Shown piece after piece: positions 19,896-31,344 of a DNA stretch of 64,000 bases. The notes under the pieces are model-generated. The model saw only the letters and a program-made list of their open reading frames with translations, did no database searches and was not told where the DNA came from. The DNA comes from Euglena gracilis (lineage: Eukaryota > Euglenida > Euglenophyceae > Euglenales). Position numbers and translations under genes: made by a program. How positions within the stretch are numbered: position 1 is the first letter of the stretch; each line of letters opens with the position of its first letter. The stretch covers positions 29,583,411 through 29,647,410 of the forward strand of contig CP154954.1 in the NCBI GenBank assembly GCA_039621445.1, read 5' to 3'.

Positions 19896-20230
19896 TTTTT
19901 TTTTTTTTTTTAGGGGCTATAGCCGGCTCGTGGGGTCGCGCGTGCTCTCTCCGTCTCGCTTTATGGAGTCCAGGGCGGGCGGGCTACCCTTTGTGTGTGC
20001 TGCTTTTGCCGGCTCCACTCCCCTCCTTCGCCTTTTGGCGGATGCCTTTGGCCTGGCGTGTAGGCGTTTTTTTTTTTTTTGGCGACCGGGGTCTTTTTTT
20101 TTTGTTTCTTTTGGTCTGGTTTTTTTTTGTGTGGTGGCCGCCTTTTGGTGGGGGGTGGGGGTGTTTCCCTGGTGAACCTCCGCGCTTCGGGTTGCTTTGG
20201 TCTTGGCTTTGCTTGCCTTGGGTGTTGTCT
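19896..20230 (-). mobile_element. Poly(A)-tailed dispersed repeat (SINE-like), copy 1
   Basis: On the minus strand the unit runs from about 20230, through GTGGAGCCGGCAAAAGCA and GTAGCCCGCCCGCCCTGGAC, to GAGCCGGCTATAGCCCCT followed by an A run of more than 20. A second copy lies at 34385-34668 inside element C. The 3' A tail suggests retrotransposition. I see no tRNA-like promoter boxes, so SINE or processed transcript are both open. Confidence 0.55.
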
Positions 20231-20269
20231 GCGGTGGAGGCTGGGACTTACCATGGTTGGAGGGCATCC

Positions 20270-20866
20270 TCCACGCGGTCCTTGGCTGCCAGCCAGGGTC
20301 GGAAAATGCGATCGCCGATTTTCAGAGTGATCTGCAGTATAGCTGAGTTCTGTGGGTACCAAATGAAAGGCCTTGGCGAGAGCTTTCAATTGATATGCTG
20401 TATGGCACCTCAGGTGTGGGATTTCACAAATTAGGATGTCAAATTTTGGAATGCACGATCGCTGAAAATAAGCGCTGTATGGATCATTGCTGAATCCTGT
20501 GGCCATCTGCCAAAAGCACTTGAGAAGAGCTTTCGATCGATGGGTAACATGGCACCAGATCTGTAAAGACTTCAATTGGCCGATCGACATGGCCATGCGC
20601 CCAAAGGAGCCCAAAAATGCTCCAAAGTGTTTGAAAAATGGGTATTTAGGGCGAAATTGGCCTGGATTCCTTGAACGCCGGTTCGGGCGTGAAGCCAGAG
20701 CCCCTAATCCACGGTTTCAACAACTGTGCCCAGAACGCCGGTTCGGACCACGGAACTGTGTTCCAGAACGCCGGTTCGGGCGGCAGCCCGAACCGGCGTT
20801 CTGGATCATGGTGGAGGCAAAACCTTCATCATCTTGATGACCAGCCAAACTTCAACCCAAAGTTAA
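20270..20866. repeat. Dispersed repeats, including three copies of a GAGAGCTTTC block and GAACGCCGGTTCGG words
   Basis: Related blocks ending in GAGAAGAGCTTTCGATCGATG occur at about 19785-19850 and 20490-20555, with a diverged one at 20340-20405. At 20670-20810 GAACGCCGGTTCGG appears three times plus an inverted copy, with flanks matching the palindrome region at 14350-14400 in reverse. No gene is seen. Confidence 0.6.
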
Positions 20867-21958
20867 AGATTACCCCCTGTGAAATTGCCAGAGTTTGATG
20901 GTGCAAACTGGCCAGAGTTTTTGAAAGATTTTGGATGGTTGAGGAGGTTAACTGATGTTGTTGCACTTGGAAATGTCCAGAAAAAGGATTGGCTGTTGGA
21001 ATGTTGCACCCCCAAGGTGAATAAACTGGTTGAAAAAGTGATGGAAGGGAGTGATGATTTTGCAAAAGTGCTGTTGGAAATTGCAAAATTGTTCCCAACA
21101 CTGGAAAATGACATGACTTTGAGATCTGCCATTGAGAAATTGCCAGCACTTTCACAGAACCCTGAACCCCAAGACATCAAAAAACCTTTCATTGAGTTGC
21201 ACAACTTGATGGCCAGGTTGAGCCCCCAGGTCATGAGTGAACAGGAAAAGTTTCTGGTTTTGCTGAGGAAATTACACCCCAGAATGTATGCAGACATAAG
21301 GGCAGACAGATTTTACAAACATCGTTCTAAGACATTCACAGATTTGAGGAAAACAATTTTGGAAAAAAGTTCTGAAGATTTGTTGGAGAGGGATTTGCTT
21401 AAAAAAGAAAATCTCAGACCCCTGATTGAAAGACCCCTGACCAATCAGAAAAAGTTGGTGAAAGTGTCCCAGAATCTGGAACGTGGAAAATTTGGTGGAA
21501 AAGGAAAAGGCAAAGGAAAAGGCAAAGGCAAGGGTGAAAGAAAATTTGATGACACCCCAGCCCCACGATTTGGAGCAACAATTTTCTGTCGATTTTGTCA
21601 CAAAAAGGGGCATTATGAAGACAGATGTTGGTCAAAAGGAAAGTTTGAGAAAAAGAAGGCGGCAGCCCAGAAGGGGGCAGGCAAAGGGACCCCTTCGGTT
21701 CAACCCCAGGGAGTGCAAACCCAGGTTACCTCCCTGGGTGAGAACCCCAAAAAGAGAAAGGCTGATGCTTTGCAATTGCTCCAGATTGTGTGTAAAACTT
21801 ACCTTTTGCCAGTGAAGGTTTATGGAAAGGATGTTCAAGCCATTTTGGTCACCGGGGCCACCATCACTGCAGTTTCTAAGAAATGTGTTCCTGAGAATAA
21901 AGTTCAGCGGAGTGCTGCGGTACCCCTGCAGATCGGCAACGGGGAGTATATTTTTTGA
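20867..21958 (+). pseudogene. Ty3-type retrotransposon: Gag and damaged protease
   Basis: The frame opens after a TAA at 20864 with no ATG, so the 5' part (and any LTR) is missing. A helical Gag body leads to a Gly/Lys repeat and the knuckle FCRFCHKKGHYEDRC (CX2CX4HX4C). Then comes the protease-like segment AILVTGATITAVSKK: retropepsins have LVDTGA, and here the catalytic Asp is absent by an apparent in-frame loss. A frame change follows the TGA at 21956-21958. Confidence 0.75.
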
Positions 21959-22016
21959 GAGATTGTGTGAGATGTGTTTGCAGTTTGGGTCCAAGATTTT
22001 GAAACTGTAAGCTGTT

Positions 22017-22710
22017 GTGGTGGATACATGTGCCTTTGAGGCTTTCTTAGGGACTGACTTCACAGAAAGTGAGTTTTTTGGAGGGTTGCTGACCATACCC
22101 CCCAGAATCATCATCGAAGTTGAGGAGTTTTTACTTCAGAGCCATGATGGGGACCACACCGTCAAAAGAATTTTCAGACTTTTCAAGACAGAAAGCTACA
22201 CTTTGGTCAAGCCAGTGAAGTCAAAAGCTTTGGAAGGATTGAAGATTTCTGAGGGTCAGATTTGCATTGATCTTTTTGCAAACCACCTGAACCACACACA
22301 GTCTTTGTACATGACTAAAGGGAATTCAGCCTACAGGCATTCGTGGGAAAAATTGTTGTGTGACATTGGTGCTTCCAAGTTTCTGTGGGCAAACCCCCCC
22401 TTTCAGACAACTAAGCAAAGCGGTGACTAAGTTGTGCCTTGAAACAAAAATGGTCCTGGTACACCCAGACTGGGTGGACCAGTACTGGTCCCCCCTGCTG
22501 GAAAGGGTAACGGTGGCCAGGGTGAAAATTTCGAGTGGGATTCCCTTATTTGTGGGTGACAGGTGCAAAAAAGGTGCTGCCCTGCCCCTGCGGAACACTT
22601 TTGTGAGTGTGGTGGACAGAGTGCAATTCAAAGTGGATTTTGAGTTTTGGACCCCACAATTGTCAGTTGGCTCAGGAAAGTTTCAAGAAATTGGAGTTTG
22701 TATGAACTGA
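22017..22710 (+). pseudogene. Ty3-type element: end of protease and NPPF (methyltransferase-like) module
   Basis: VVDTCAFEAFLGTDFTES resembles the end of a retropepsin (LGxDF). Then GQICIDLFANHLNHTQ...FLWANPPFQ and, after a one-base frame change near 22400, MVLVHPDWVDQYWSPLL give the same module layout as the element A polyprotein (10 kb upstream). In this element it lies between protease and RT, an unusual place. The product is broken by frameshifts. Confidence 0.6.
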
Positions 22711-24489
22711 CAGGTGAGATCAGGAAGCACCCCATAGTGGAGGATGAAATTCAAGTGGACTTCCCAGAGGTTCCCGACGTCCCCCAGCAGCAGCAGGCAC
22801 ACCAACCTGCCAATCCATCTGCAGACCAGCAAGTTTTTGAAAGTCCAAGTTTTCCTTTGGAGAGTGTTCCCCCCAAGGAATCAGAAGAAAAGGTGAAAGA
22901 TTCGTTGGACAACGTGGTGGTATTTGAACCGATGAGTGAGCATGAAAACATCAATTTTTTGGCTGAATTGACAAAGGACATTGAAAGTGAGCTGAGTCTT
23001 TTTCAGCAGGTGAGAAAAGATGTGGAGGTGATGTTTTTCCATCTGTCCCAGCCTGTGGAAGGTGTTCAGTTTGCAAAAACTGTGAAGAATCTCAAGGCAA
23101 CAATCAAGATGGATGAACTCAAAAGCATTTCCCAAGTTTTACATGAAAAAGATTTGGACTTTGGAGGCCCAGAAAAAGGCTGATGAAAAAGGCAGCAAAT
23201 TGTTTACTGAGAATCTGAGTGGAGAATTTGAGAGGGAAGTTGAGAAAGTCAGAGACCACCCCAGGCTGTATGAGCTTTTGGTGAAACTTTCTGATGTTTT
23301 TGGACCATTGCCCACAATTTCTGAGTCTTCCCCCCTGCCTGTTTTGATGGACATTGAGCTAAAACCTGAATGGGAAGGGAAACACCTAAGTCAAAAGTGT
23401 TGGCCCATGCCCCAGGAGGATGAAAAAGAATTTGACCTTCCTTGTGAAGAATTGCTAAGTCAGGGTTGATTGAGCAATTCCCCGTTGGTGAAATCCCCCA
23501 GGTGTGCAGCCCCACATTTTTGGTAGACAAAAAAGGGTCAAGTACGAGAAGGATGGTCATTCATTATTGAAAATTGAATTCCAGAAGCAAAGCACATGCA
23601 GGTTTTTTGCCAAACATGGAAATTCTGTTTGAAAGTTTGGCCAAGTGTCGGTTCAAAAGTACCCTGGAAATGAGGAGTGGGTATTGGCAAATCCCAATCA
23701 CAAAAAGAGCAGCAAATTTGTCTGCATTTTGCATTCCTTCAGGGAGGTGTTTTTGTCCGAAAAGGATGATGTTCGGGTTGATGAATGCCCCAGGGATCTT
23801 TCAGGAGTTGATGGAAATCCTAACCTCCCAGTGCAAAACGGATTTGAGGGTGAGGGAGATTTTGAAAGATGGACACCTGGCTTCTTTTTTCGATGACACA
23901 GGGGTTGGTGCAAACTCTGAGGAGGACCATTTGCATCTTTTGGAAAAGTGGTTTGAAGTTTGCAGAAAGAACCAAGTGAGAGAATCAAATTGAGCAAATG
24001 TTCTTTTCTGAATCAGACTACTGACTACTTGGGCTTCTCGTTGGGATGGGGAATGTGGCAGGCAAACAAGAGGAACATTGAACCAATTCTGAGTTTTCGA
24101 GTTCAGAATCAAAGGGATTTGAGGCGAATTTTGGGTGCCATGAATTTTTATCGCAGACACGTGAAAGGTTTTACTTTGACTCAGCCCCACTGACAGATCT
24201 TCTGAAAAAGAATGTGAAATGGAGGTGGACTGAAAAGGAGGAGAGTTGTTTGAATGCTTTGAAAAGGAAATTATCATCCCTTGATGCTTTGGGTACACCC
24301 AGGAGTTCAGGAGAGATTGTTTTGGTGACTGAAAGTTCGGATTTGGGAGGTGGTTCTGCTTTGTTTCATTTGCAAAATCTCCAACAAACACAAATTCCTG
24401 AGAATTTCCGAACAAGGGGTGTGAAGGTGGATTGGACCCTGAGAAACAACTACCCCAGTGAAATGAGTTTGGTGCCCTTGGGACACTAG
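22711..24489 (+). pseudogene. Ty3-type element: linker and reverse transcriptase
   Basis: After a Pro/Glu-rich linker (22647-23183) the RT starts at about 23330 (DIELKPEWEGKHLSQ). It includes TLEMRSGYWQIPI, FGLMNAPGIFQELM, FFDDTGVGA, the KCSFLNQTTDYLGF thumb motif and FYRRHVKGF. The first catalytic position is Glu where Ty3 RTs have Asp (TLD-RSGYWQ). Several frame changes and stops (near 23468, 23565, 23990, 24193) make it non-functional. Confidence 0.8.
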
Positions 24490-25210
24490 AACTGGAAATG
24501 GAGTGAGGCGAGAAAAAAATACACCGCCTGGGAAAAGGAAATTTTGAGTGGTGTGCCGACCATTGCTTCACAAACAAGGTTTTTGCAAAATCTGCCAATG
24601 GTGTGGATGACAGACAATGAGGCAGCCACCTCTGTTCTGAAGGGTGAAACCCCTCTCAACAAAAGGCTGAGAAGGATGTATGTGTTTTTGCACCATTTCA
24701 AACTGAATATCGTTCATGTGGCAGGTTGCAAAAATGAATTGTGTGATTTTTTGTCTCGTGCTGATTTTGAGAACAAATTTGAAATTCGTTTTGAGGAAGA
24801 AGCAAGGAACACTTTTCAGAAAATGGATGTGCAGCTTGACCTGTTTTTGCAAAAGATTTTCAGTTTTTCCCACAGAGTGCAAGTGTCATAAAAGGATTAT
24901 TTGAAATCAGAACTGAAAGAATTTTGGGAGAAAGTGGAGGTTTCAAACCCCTGTTTCATTGACAATGAGTTTTGGTTCAGATCTGAAAAGGCAATAGATT
25001 TCGAAGGAAGGTTGGTTGTTCCATCTCATTTGTTGAAGGTTTGTTTGGATGAATCTCACAAGGCAAGCAACCATGTTGGTGCTGAAAGGACACTGTTGTT
25101 TTTTATGAGTCATTTTCGGTCCGAGGTTTCCAAGAAAGACATGTTGGAAATTTGCAAGGCCACTGTGATGACCTGTCAAATTTGCACCCTTTCAAAACAA
25201 AACCGCCCAA
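24490..25210 (+). pseudogene. Ty3-type element: RNase H end and integrase zinc domain
   Basis: The RNase H tail is visible as PMVWMTDNEAATSVLKG and FKLNIVHVAGCKNELCDFLSRAD. The integrase N-terminal HHCC domain follows: DESHKASNH and CQIC with the expected gap. The sequence stops right after SKQNRP at about 25205, where element A copy 2 begins. The missing catalytic core is found in reverse orientation at 33505-33290. Confidence 0.8.
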
Positions 25211-26160
25211 GTGACCGAGGAAACGCACAGCACAGACGACTGGTCTGTGCTGTCCTCGAGGGACGCCTCCATCTGGGGGGAATGGACCGGCCAAAGAAAA
25301 ATCTACAAAAAAGCGCTCGTGGATCAGTGGTTGGAAAACATCCATATCACTGCGGCCCCCCTTCCCCCTCACCCCCCCGGACGCACCTGGTCTGACCTGG
25401 CGGACGATGAGGTCCAGCTCCTCCTGTACGTACCTTGTGCTCTACCCCAGGGACGGGGTGAAATCTGGTGGCTGCTCCTCTGGCAAAGGCAAAACTGCCA
25501 TAGGGACATCCTCCGCTGTGGGTATGTCGAAGAAAACCTGGGCCCTTCTTCCAGGGGGCCAGCAGGCCAAACAGCCCCCCATATGGGATGAACTGTACTG
25601 GAATGGCCAGCGCTGGAGGTGGCAACGTCTGCGCACCCCGGCCACAGCAGGCCGCCCAGGTCGGCCCAGGGACCGAATTTGCGAAATGCCGCCTGTCCTT
25701 CCAGCACATCAACCTGTCGTCCGGGACGTGCAGTATCATCACTGCCAGGCAGGTAGGCTGTTCGGCAACATCTTTTCGCTCACCACAGTCCGGGAAGATC
25801 ATTGGCGCTGGGATCTACAACACCTGGAATCCCTTCCAAATGAGGAGTGGTGGCTAGTCCGCTGCAAGGTCTGTGGGTGGTCGACTGAACCCCCTTACCC
25901 GGCACCCCTACTGTGCCACCTGCAAATTTGTACACCACCGTCTCTCTCTGACTTGGAAAGCGACTTGGAAGGGGACGATGAACACGACGGAGATGATAAG
26001 CATGCTGACTACTCACACGGACACAGGAAGGTCAACGTCCCTGAATCCAGTAGCCTAGCACCTTCTTCGCCTCATTCATCCACCGGCAGAGGCGATGACA
26101 TCCTCACCGCCGGAGACGTCGAAAGCAATCCGGGCCTAAGAAGCGCCAGTGGACCCCCTG
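25211..26160 (+). pseudogene. Element A copy 2: N-terminal domain and double zinc-finger region, 2A sites decayed
   Basis: Copy 2 starts inside ORF2, at the point matching about 6750 of copy 1 (STDDWSVLSSRDASIWGEW), so it is 5' truncated. 2A site 1 reads GYVEENLGP and site 2 GDVESNPGL. Zinc-finger Cys pairs remain (CKVCGWSTEPP), but a deletion removes part of the first finger (LSSGTCSIITAR). There is a frame change near 25500. Confidence 0.8.
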
Positions 26161-27010
26161 AGGACCTCTCACGCCGAGGGCCACGCGAGGATTTTATGCT
26201 GGACCCCCCGTGGTTCCAGGTGGTGGGCCCTTTCGCCCCACAACCCGCCCACCATCGACGCCTTCGCCGACCAGAACAACACACAGCTAGCCCACTTCTG
26301 GTCACACAGGGAGGACGCCTTCCTCAAGAACTGGAACCTGCCGAACCCCATATGGTGCAACCCGCCTTTTTCCTTGCTCCCTCGTGTTCGGGCAACCTCA
26401 TCCTCCTCGCACCGGACTGGTCCATTGTGCTGGCTGCCCTATGGAGCATCTCCTCGGGCAGCATGACCCTGCCACGGTGCCCTATCTACCGAGCCAGGGG
26501 GACGGCACTGCTCCCGGCCCCGGTCTGGGCAACTGTGGCCCTGCGGATTCACCACCCAGGCCACCATCCACTGAGCAGTGCCCCGGGGCCAGTGAGGCCC
26601 GTCCCCCACACAAGCAACTCGCAACGTCCGCCACGCGTCTCGTACACACCATATCCGCTCGTGCCCCTCCTCTCCCTGAGGCAGCACCGCCTCATCAGAA
26701 AGCGAACAGCCTTACACGGCGGCGAAACATTCCACCTGGGGGACTTTGCGTACCGGACTTTCCTGATCTACCACGACGCCCTCTAGGACATCCAGGGCAC
26801 CTCCCCTCACTGGTGCCAACGCTGTGGACTGTGGCAATGGCCATGGGACTGTCCCACGCTACTCCTCCAACACTTCGCCGCACCCAAAACACCACTTCTC
26901 CGGCCGGCCTTCCGGCTGAACCCCACCCCACGCTCCCTCCTTGGCGCTGTACAAGCCCCACCGGCTGAGACAGCGCCGGCTCTTCCGTCACCAAAAAACG
27001 ACCGTTGTAG
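26161..27010 (+). pseudogene. Element A copy 2: NPPF module
   Basis: TIDAFADQNNTQLAHFW, PIWCNPPFSLLPRV and the following strand are present in a shifted frame. Relative to copy 1 there is a small deletion (about 6 nt plus one base) after DPPWFQVV, a 21-nt deletion near 26392 and a nonsense TAG at 26784-26786. It holds the uninterrupted target of the 7835-9449 transposon (near 26180). Confidence 0.8.
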
Positions 27011-29300
27011 TTGTTCGCTAGGCGGTGCCTCACCTTGGGGACTAACTGCGGACGGGGTAGCCTCCTCACCTGTGGGGATGTGGAGGAGAACCCTGTGCCA
27101 GCCAAGCGCCCGGCACCGCCATCCCCCCGCGGCGCGCCAACCGAAACTGAGGCCAGAGAACATGACAACCTTTTCCTGGACCTCGCTCACCCGGAATGTG
27201 ACGCGGCGATGGTTATCGACGGCGCCGGCCAGGAATCCAATCTCCGAGGACAGCCTGCGCACAGCCTGGTGGTTGGCGCTCCCCCCTGCGACATAACCCA
27301 CCTCCTCCAACAGAGAATTCCGACCCTCATCCACCTGCCCTCGGCCTGCCAACAACCTGTCTTTGACACCATGGCAGACGCCATCACGGCATATGTACGA
27401 GCACCCACGGACGCGGCATTGTTCGCCGTGCTCTCCTTCCCCAAGCTTGTCCTCCGCCCTGCGTCAACAACCAAACCACCGCCACCAGCAGAACTGGAGT
27501 CCATCCTGCTGCGACGCGCCAGGGCTATTCCGCGAAGGGGATTACGCTACCCTGCTCACAGAGGCCCAAAAGGACACCCAGACACGACACTCCATTGTGG
27601 ACTCCAGAACACAGCCCACCGCCCTCAGTGAAGCAATGACGAGACGCGTACGCACCCTCACCGCAGAGGGGGCTTCTGCAAAAGCTGTTCAGATTCTGCT
27701 GTCCGAGGGTGCGCACCAACCGGACGACCCAGAGGTCTGGGGCGCCCTGGAAAAGCTACACCCTGTCGGCAGAAATGTTGACACCAACCGCCTGCCGCGT
27801 CACGTCCGCCCTTTCCCCGAGAACCACACCCCTGACTGGGAGGACCGAGTGAAGGAAGCCATCCGTCGCTTCCCACAGGGATCGGCGCCGGGGCCATCTG
27901 GGTTGCGACCAAGCCAGAGACCAGGTCGAGGAGCAAGGCTGATCACTGCCCTCGCACTCCTGACTCAAGTCTGGGTGGACGGCCAGCTACCGCCCCACCA
28001 CGCCGCGGCCTGGTGCTGTGCGAACCTAACGCCGCTCCGCAAAAAGGATAATGGGGTACGTCCGGTGGCGGTTGGGGAAACCATTCGTCGTTTGGTGGGG
28101 AAAGCCCTGCTCCAGACACCAAACGCCAGATCTGAGGTGGCAACCCTCGCCCCTACCCAAGTTGGGGTTGGGGTAGGAAACGCGGCTGAGGCCGTCGTTG
28201 GGTATGCAACACCTGGTCATTCAGCTAGGGGACACATCGCCCTGGGTATCTCTCCAGGTGGACTACTCCAATGCGTTCAACACGGTGGACCGAGGGGCGA
28301 TCCTGACGGAGGCTGAAACGCGCACCCCCAGCTTGTTCAACTTTCTGAGATTCGGGTACAGTGGGCACGTTCCCTTGTTCTGTGGTGGTCGCTCGATCCT
28401 GTCACAGAGAGGCACCCACCAGGGCTGCCCATTGGGCCCCATAGGGTTCGCTCTCGCGCTGCAGCCTCTGCTGGAACAGATCACCAAAGATGGCCAGCTG
28501 CTGTGGAACAGCTGCTACCTGGACGACGGCTTGCTGGTCGGGACCCCAGACCGGATTGAGCACTGCATTTGTTCCTTGATGCAAGAGTTCCATCGAATAG
28601 GGCTCGGCCTCAACCTGCAGAAGTGCGTCATGTGGGGCCCGGGAGCCAGGAGTACGCTGAGTTGTGAGAGGATGCAAGTGGTCCCTTCTACCCCAGGGGA
28701 AGGCATCACCGTCCTGGGCATCCCAGTTGACCAACCAGCGTCCACAGACACCACACAGATTGCGTGGGAGGTTGCCACCGCCAAAATCGAGAAGGCCGCA
28801 TCCACCATCACGTCCGTCACCGAGGCTCAGGTAGCGCACCATTTGTTTCGGAACTGTCTGGATGGTTGCAAGGTTAACCACCTGCTGCGGGCATCCCACT
28901 CATATGGCAGCCAGGACCAGGTGAGAAGCTGCTCTGAGGTGATTCTGAACTCCTTCGAAGACATACTGGGCACGGCACTGAACACACAACAACGGGCCCA
29001 GGCTTCCCTGCCCTTGTCAAGTGGCAGCTGCGGCCTCCGCATCCCAACCTTCACACAGCCTGCGGCCAGGATTTCTTGCCTTGCAGACTTCTACTCCGAC
29101 GGGGCACGACGGGTTGGTGTTCCCGGCTACGCAACCCTCCCTCATTACGCCTGCCTTGGACGACCTCAGGGGCAGGCTAGGGGCCAATCACGCCACGGTC
29201 ACCACCTTCCTCAGCAACCCTCAACGAATCGCGTCTGCGGATTCAGAACCTCGGAAACAGAAGTGGTGGAATCACGAGCTCGGAAAGAAGACGATGGATG
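27011..29300 (+). pseudogene. Element A copy 2: third 2A relic and reverse transcriptase
   Basis: 2A site 3 reads GDVEENPVP, losing the Gly of the skip junction. The RT is complete but split by frame changes near 27530, 28200 and 29150. Motifs: APGPSGLRPSQR, KKDNGVRPVAVGETIRRLVG, catalytic Asp in LQVDYSNAFN, QGCPLGPIGFA, YLDDGLLVG, KCVMWGPG and CKVNHLLRAS. A 27-nt deletion removes HLQDCLRRP-like sequence at 27915. It supplies the RT palm that copy 1 lacks. Confidence 0.87.
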
Positions 29301-30043
29301 ACCTGGTGGACCAGGCTCGGCCCCGGGACCAGAACCGCCTCCTCGAACAGGCCACAGGTTTCGGGCATGGTTGGATGGCAGCAACCCCCTCAAACAACTC
29401 CCACACCATTTTCTCCAGCGAAGAGTACACCTTGGGGTTGAAGTGGTGGCTGGGTCTCCTGGTGCTGAACGACGTCAGCCAACCATGCACGGGATGCAAC
29501 CAGCCCCTGGACAAGGAAGGTGACCACCTCCTTTGCTGTTGCAGGAATAACTTCGCCACCCGCCACAACGCTGTTCAGGACGCACTGTTCCAAACCTTGT
29601 CCAACGCGGGTACAGAAGGAGGTTTCCCTGCCAACGGCCCCAGATAGCCACCTCCGCCCGGCCGACCTCCTCCTAGACTGCTGGTCTGACGGGAAGCCGA
29701 AAGCGCTGGATGTCACCGTCCGCCACGGATGGCAGGCGACTGAACACACTGCCACCCGCGAACGGTGGAGATCCTTCCTGAAGAGAAGGGAGGATGCCAA
29801 AAAGCAGAAGTACAACATCCCATGCCAGCAAGCAGGCTGGGGCTTCACGCCCTTCTCCCTGGGAACGTGGGGGGCATGGGGCCCGAGACAGCCAAAACCC
29901 TGAGCCGGGTGGCGAAACGCGCCTCGTCCTGGAAACAGGGGGCGGAACGAGAATTAAAGGAGGCGGAGATTTACCAGAACGTCGCAATCGCCCTACTACG
30001 CGAAGTCTTCCATCTCCTGCAACCCAAGCACATTCTCCGATAA
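29021..30043 (+). pseudogene. Element A copy 2: Cys/His finger and restriction-like endonuclease
   Basis: CTGCNQPLDKEGDHLLCCC (from 29486) is the finger, aligned with CPRCMSPLDTAGHHLVCC of B. RPADLLLD...KALDVTVRHG (29655-29725) is the nuclease core. A C-terminal segment (GGMGPETAKTLS...LLREVFHLL) ends at TAA 30041-30043. Frame changes near 29640 and 29870 break it. It confirms that family A uses an RLE, not an APE-type endonuclease. Confidence 0.83.
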
Positions 30044-30500
30044 AAAAAAATAAAAAACCCAACAACACACACACACACACACATACACAACCACGACCCA
30101 CCGCCACTCTCCCCGTCAAGCCACGTACCGCTGCCCTGCCCCCGACCACTCTACACTCCAGCACTGCCGTTCCCCTCAGCTCCCCGCTCCCCCACGCCCC
30201 TCTGCCCCTGCGCAACGTATTGAAGGTGGGCCTAGCCCATTTTCCACTCGCCGTCCTATACCCCAGCTGTAAATTATCATAACCGCCTGCGGACCTTCAA
30301 ATCCAGTAGGCTGTGCCACTGGTCGGTGGATTCGGTTCGCCCCACCACCGTACTTCTTCCAGATGGCTGAGGTAAATAGGTCAGCAAATAGTTCGCACAT
30401 GCCCCCCATGCTGGAGGACGCACACCACAAAACAAAATGGCTTTACTGTTTTTCAAGCACTGATGTTCAACACGAATTGTCCACAAAAAGGTTCAGAACG
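30044..30500. other. Probable 3' UTR of element A copy 2 and flank
   Basis: The stop is followed by an A-rich run and a (CA)n tract (30066-30085), then about 200 nt without an open frame of note. The exact 3' end is not visible without another complete copy. Confidence 0.45.
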
Positions 30501-31340
30501 ACAAATGTCAACACAAAGGAAGGTAAAAGAGGTTACTTCCGACTTTCACCGTGGTCCCTTCGCTTCGTGGTTGGCTTGCCATTTAAAGAAAGCCTTCAAA
30601 GGTCAGACAACAATCCACCCATGGCGAGGAGGGTTGGTGTCTCCTGACCCGAAAAACCATCCAAAAGGCCCCCCCGGGGGGCTTGACTTTCCTCCCGCGT
30701 GACTGAAAGCGTGATCAAAACATTTGGGGGGAGGCCAGGCTGTCTCTTGAGATGCCAACCGCCATTCACATTCTAAAACGTTGCCAAACATTCCGAGTGC
30801 CTGGCGTAGGATCGATTGTAAATTGTGATCCACGCAATAATTCTTGAAAACCTCATTCATTCTGCCTCCTGGTTGCACAAACGAAGCCACAGGCTCCCAT
30901 GTACTGCTGTTTGCCGGAGAATTCTCCCACCAAACCAAAATTTTTCATCCCCCTTGGTACTTCTGCTTCAACATCTTGCAAACATTGTAAAAACCCAGTT
31001 GTGCTTGTTATCCTTCTGACATCTGAAGGGGGGGGTTCCCCTCCCTGGTCTGGCATGGGAGTGTCACCCTCCACTGGGTCTCCCACAACCACATCACCGG
31101 TCAAAAGGCCTGGGTCTTCTTCCAAAAGATTTTCTTCATTCAAAGCAATCTCCCACTTTTTTCACAAACCCAAAGAAACATCAATGACCCCTCCCAAAGG
31201 TGGACTGCTTGCAATTTGCACTGAATTGAACCTCGATTTGAGAACCCGAAAAGGTCCTCGCCTGGGGGGGGAAGCTTGGGCCATGATTTGTTTGGCCATC
31301 TTTTGTTGTGAACCAAAACATAGTCATCTTCTTGTATTTT
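30500..31340 (-). pseudogene. Ty3-type element, C-terminal end of integrase and tail
   Basis: Reading leftwards from 31340: DDYVLVHNKRWPNKSWPKLPPP, a typical post-integrase (GDYVLV...GPF) segment, then after frame changes an acidic tail (NEENLLEEDPGLLTGDVV). It continues the element at 33505-32940 once the 31345-32937 transposon is removed. Confidence 0.65.
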
Positions 31341-31344
31341 TGCT

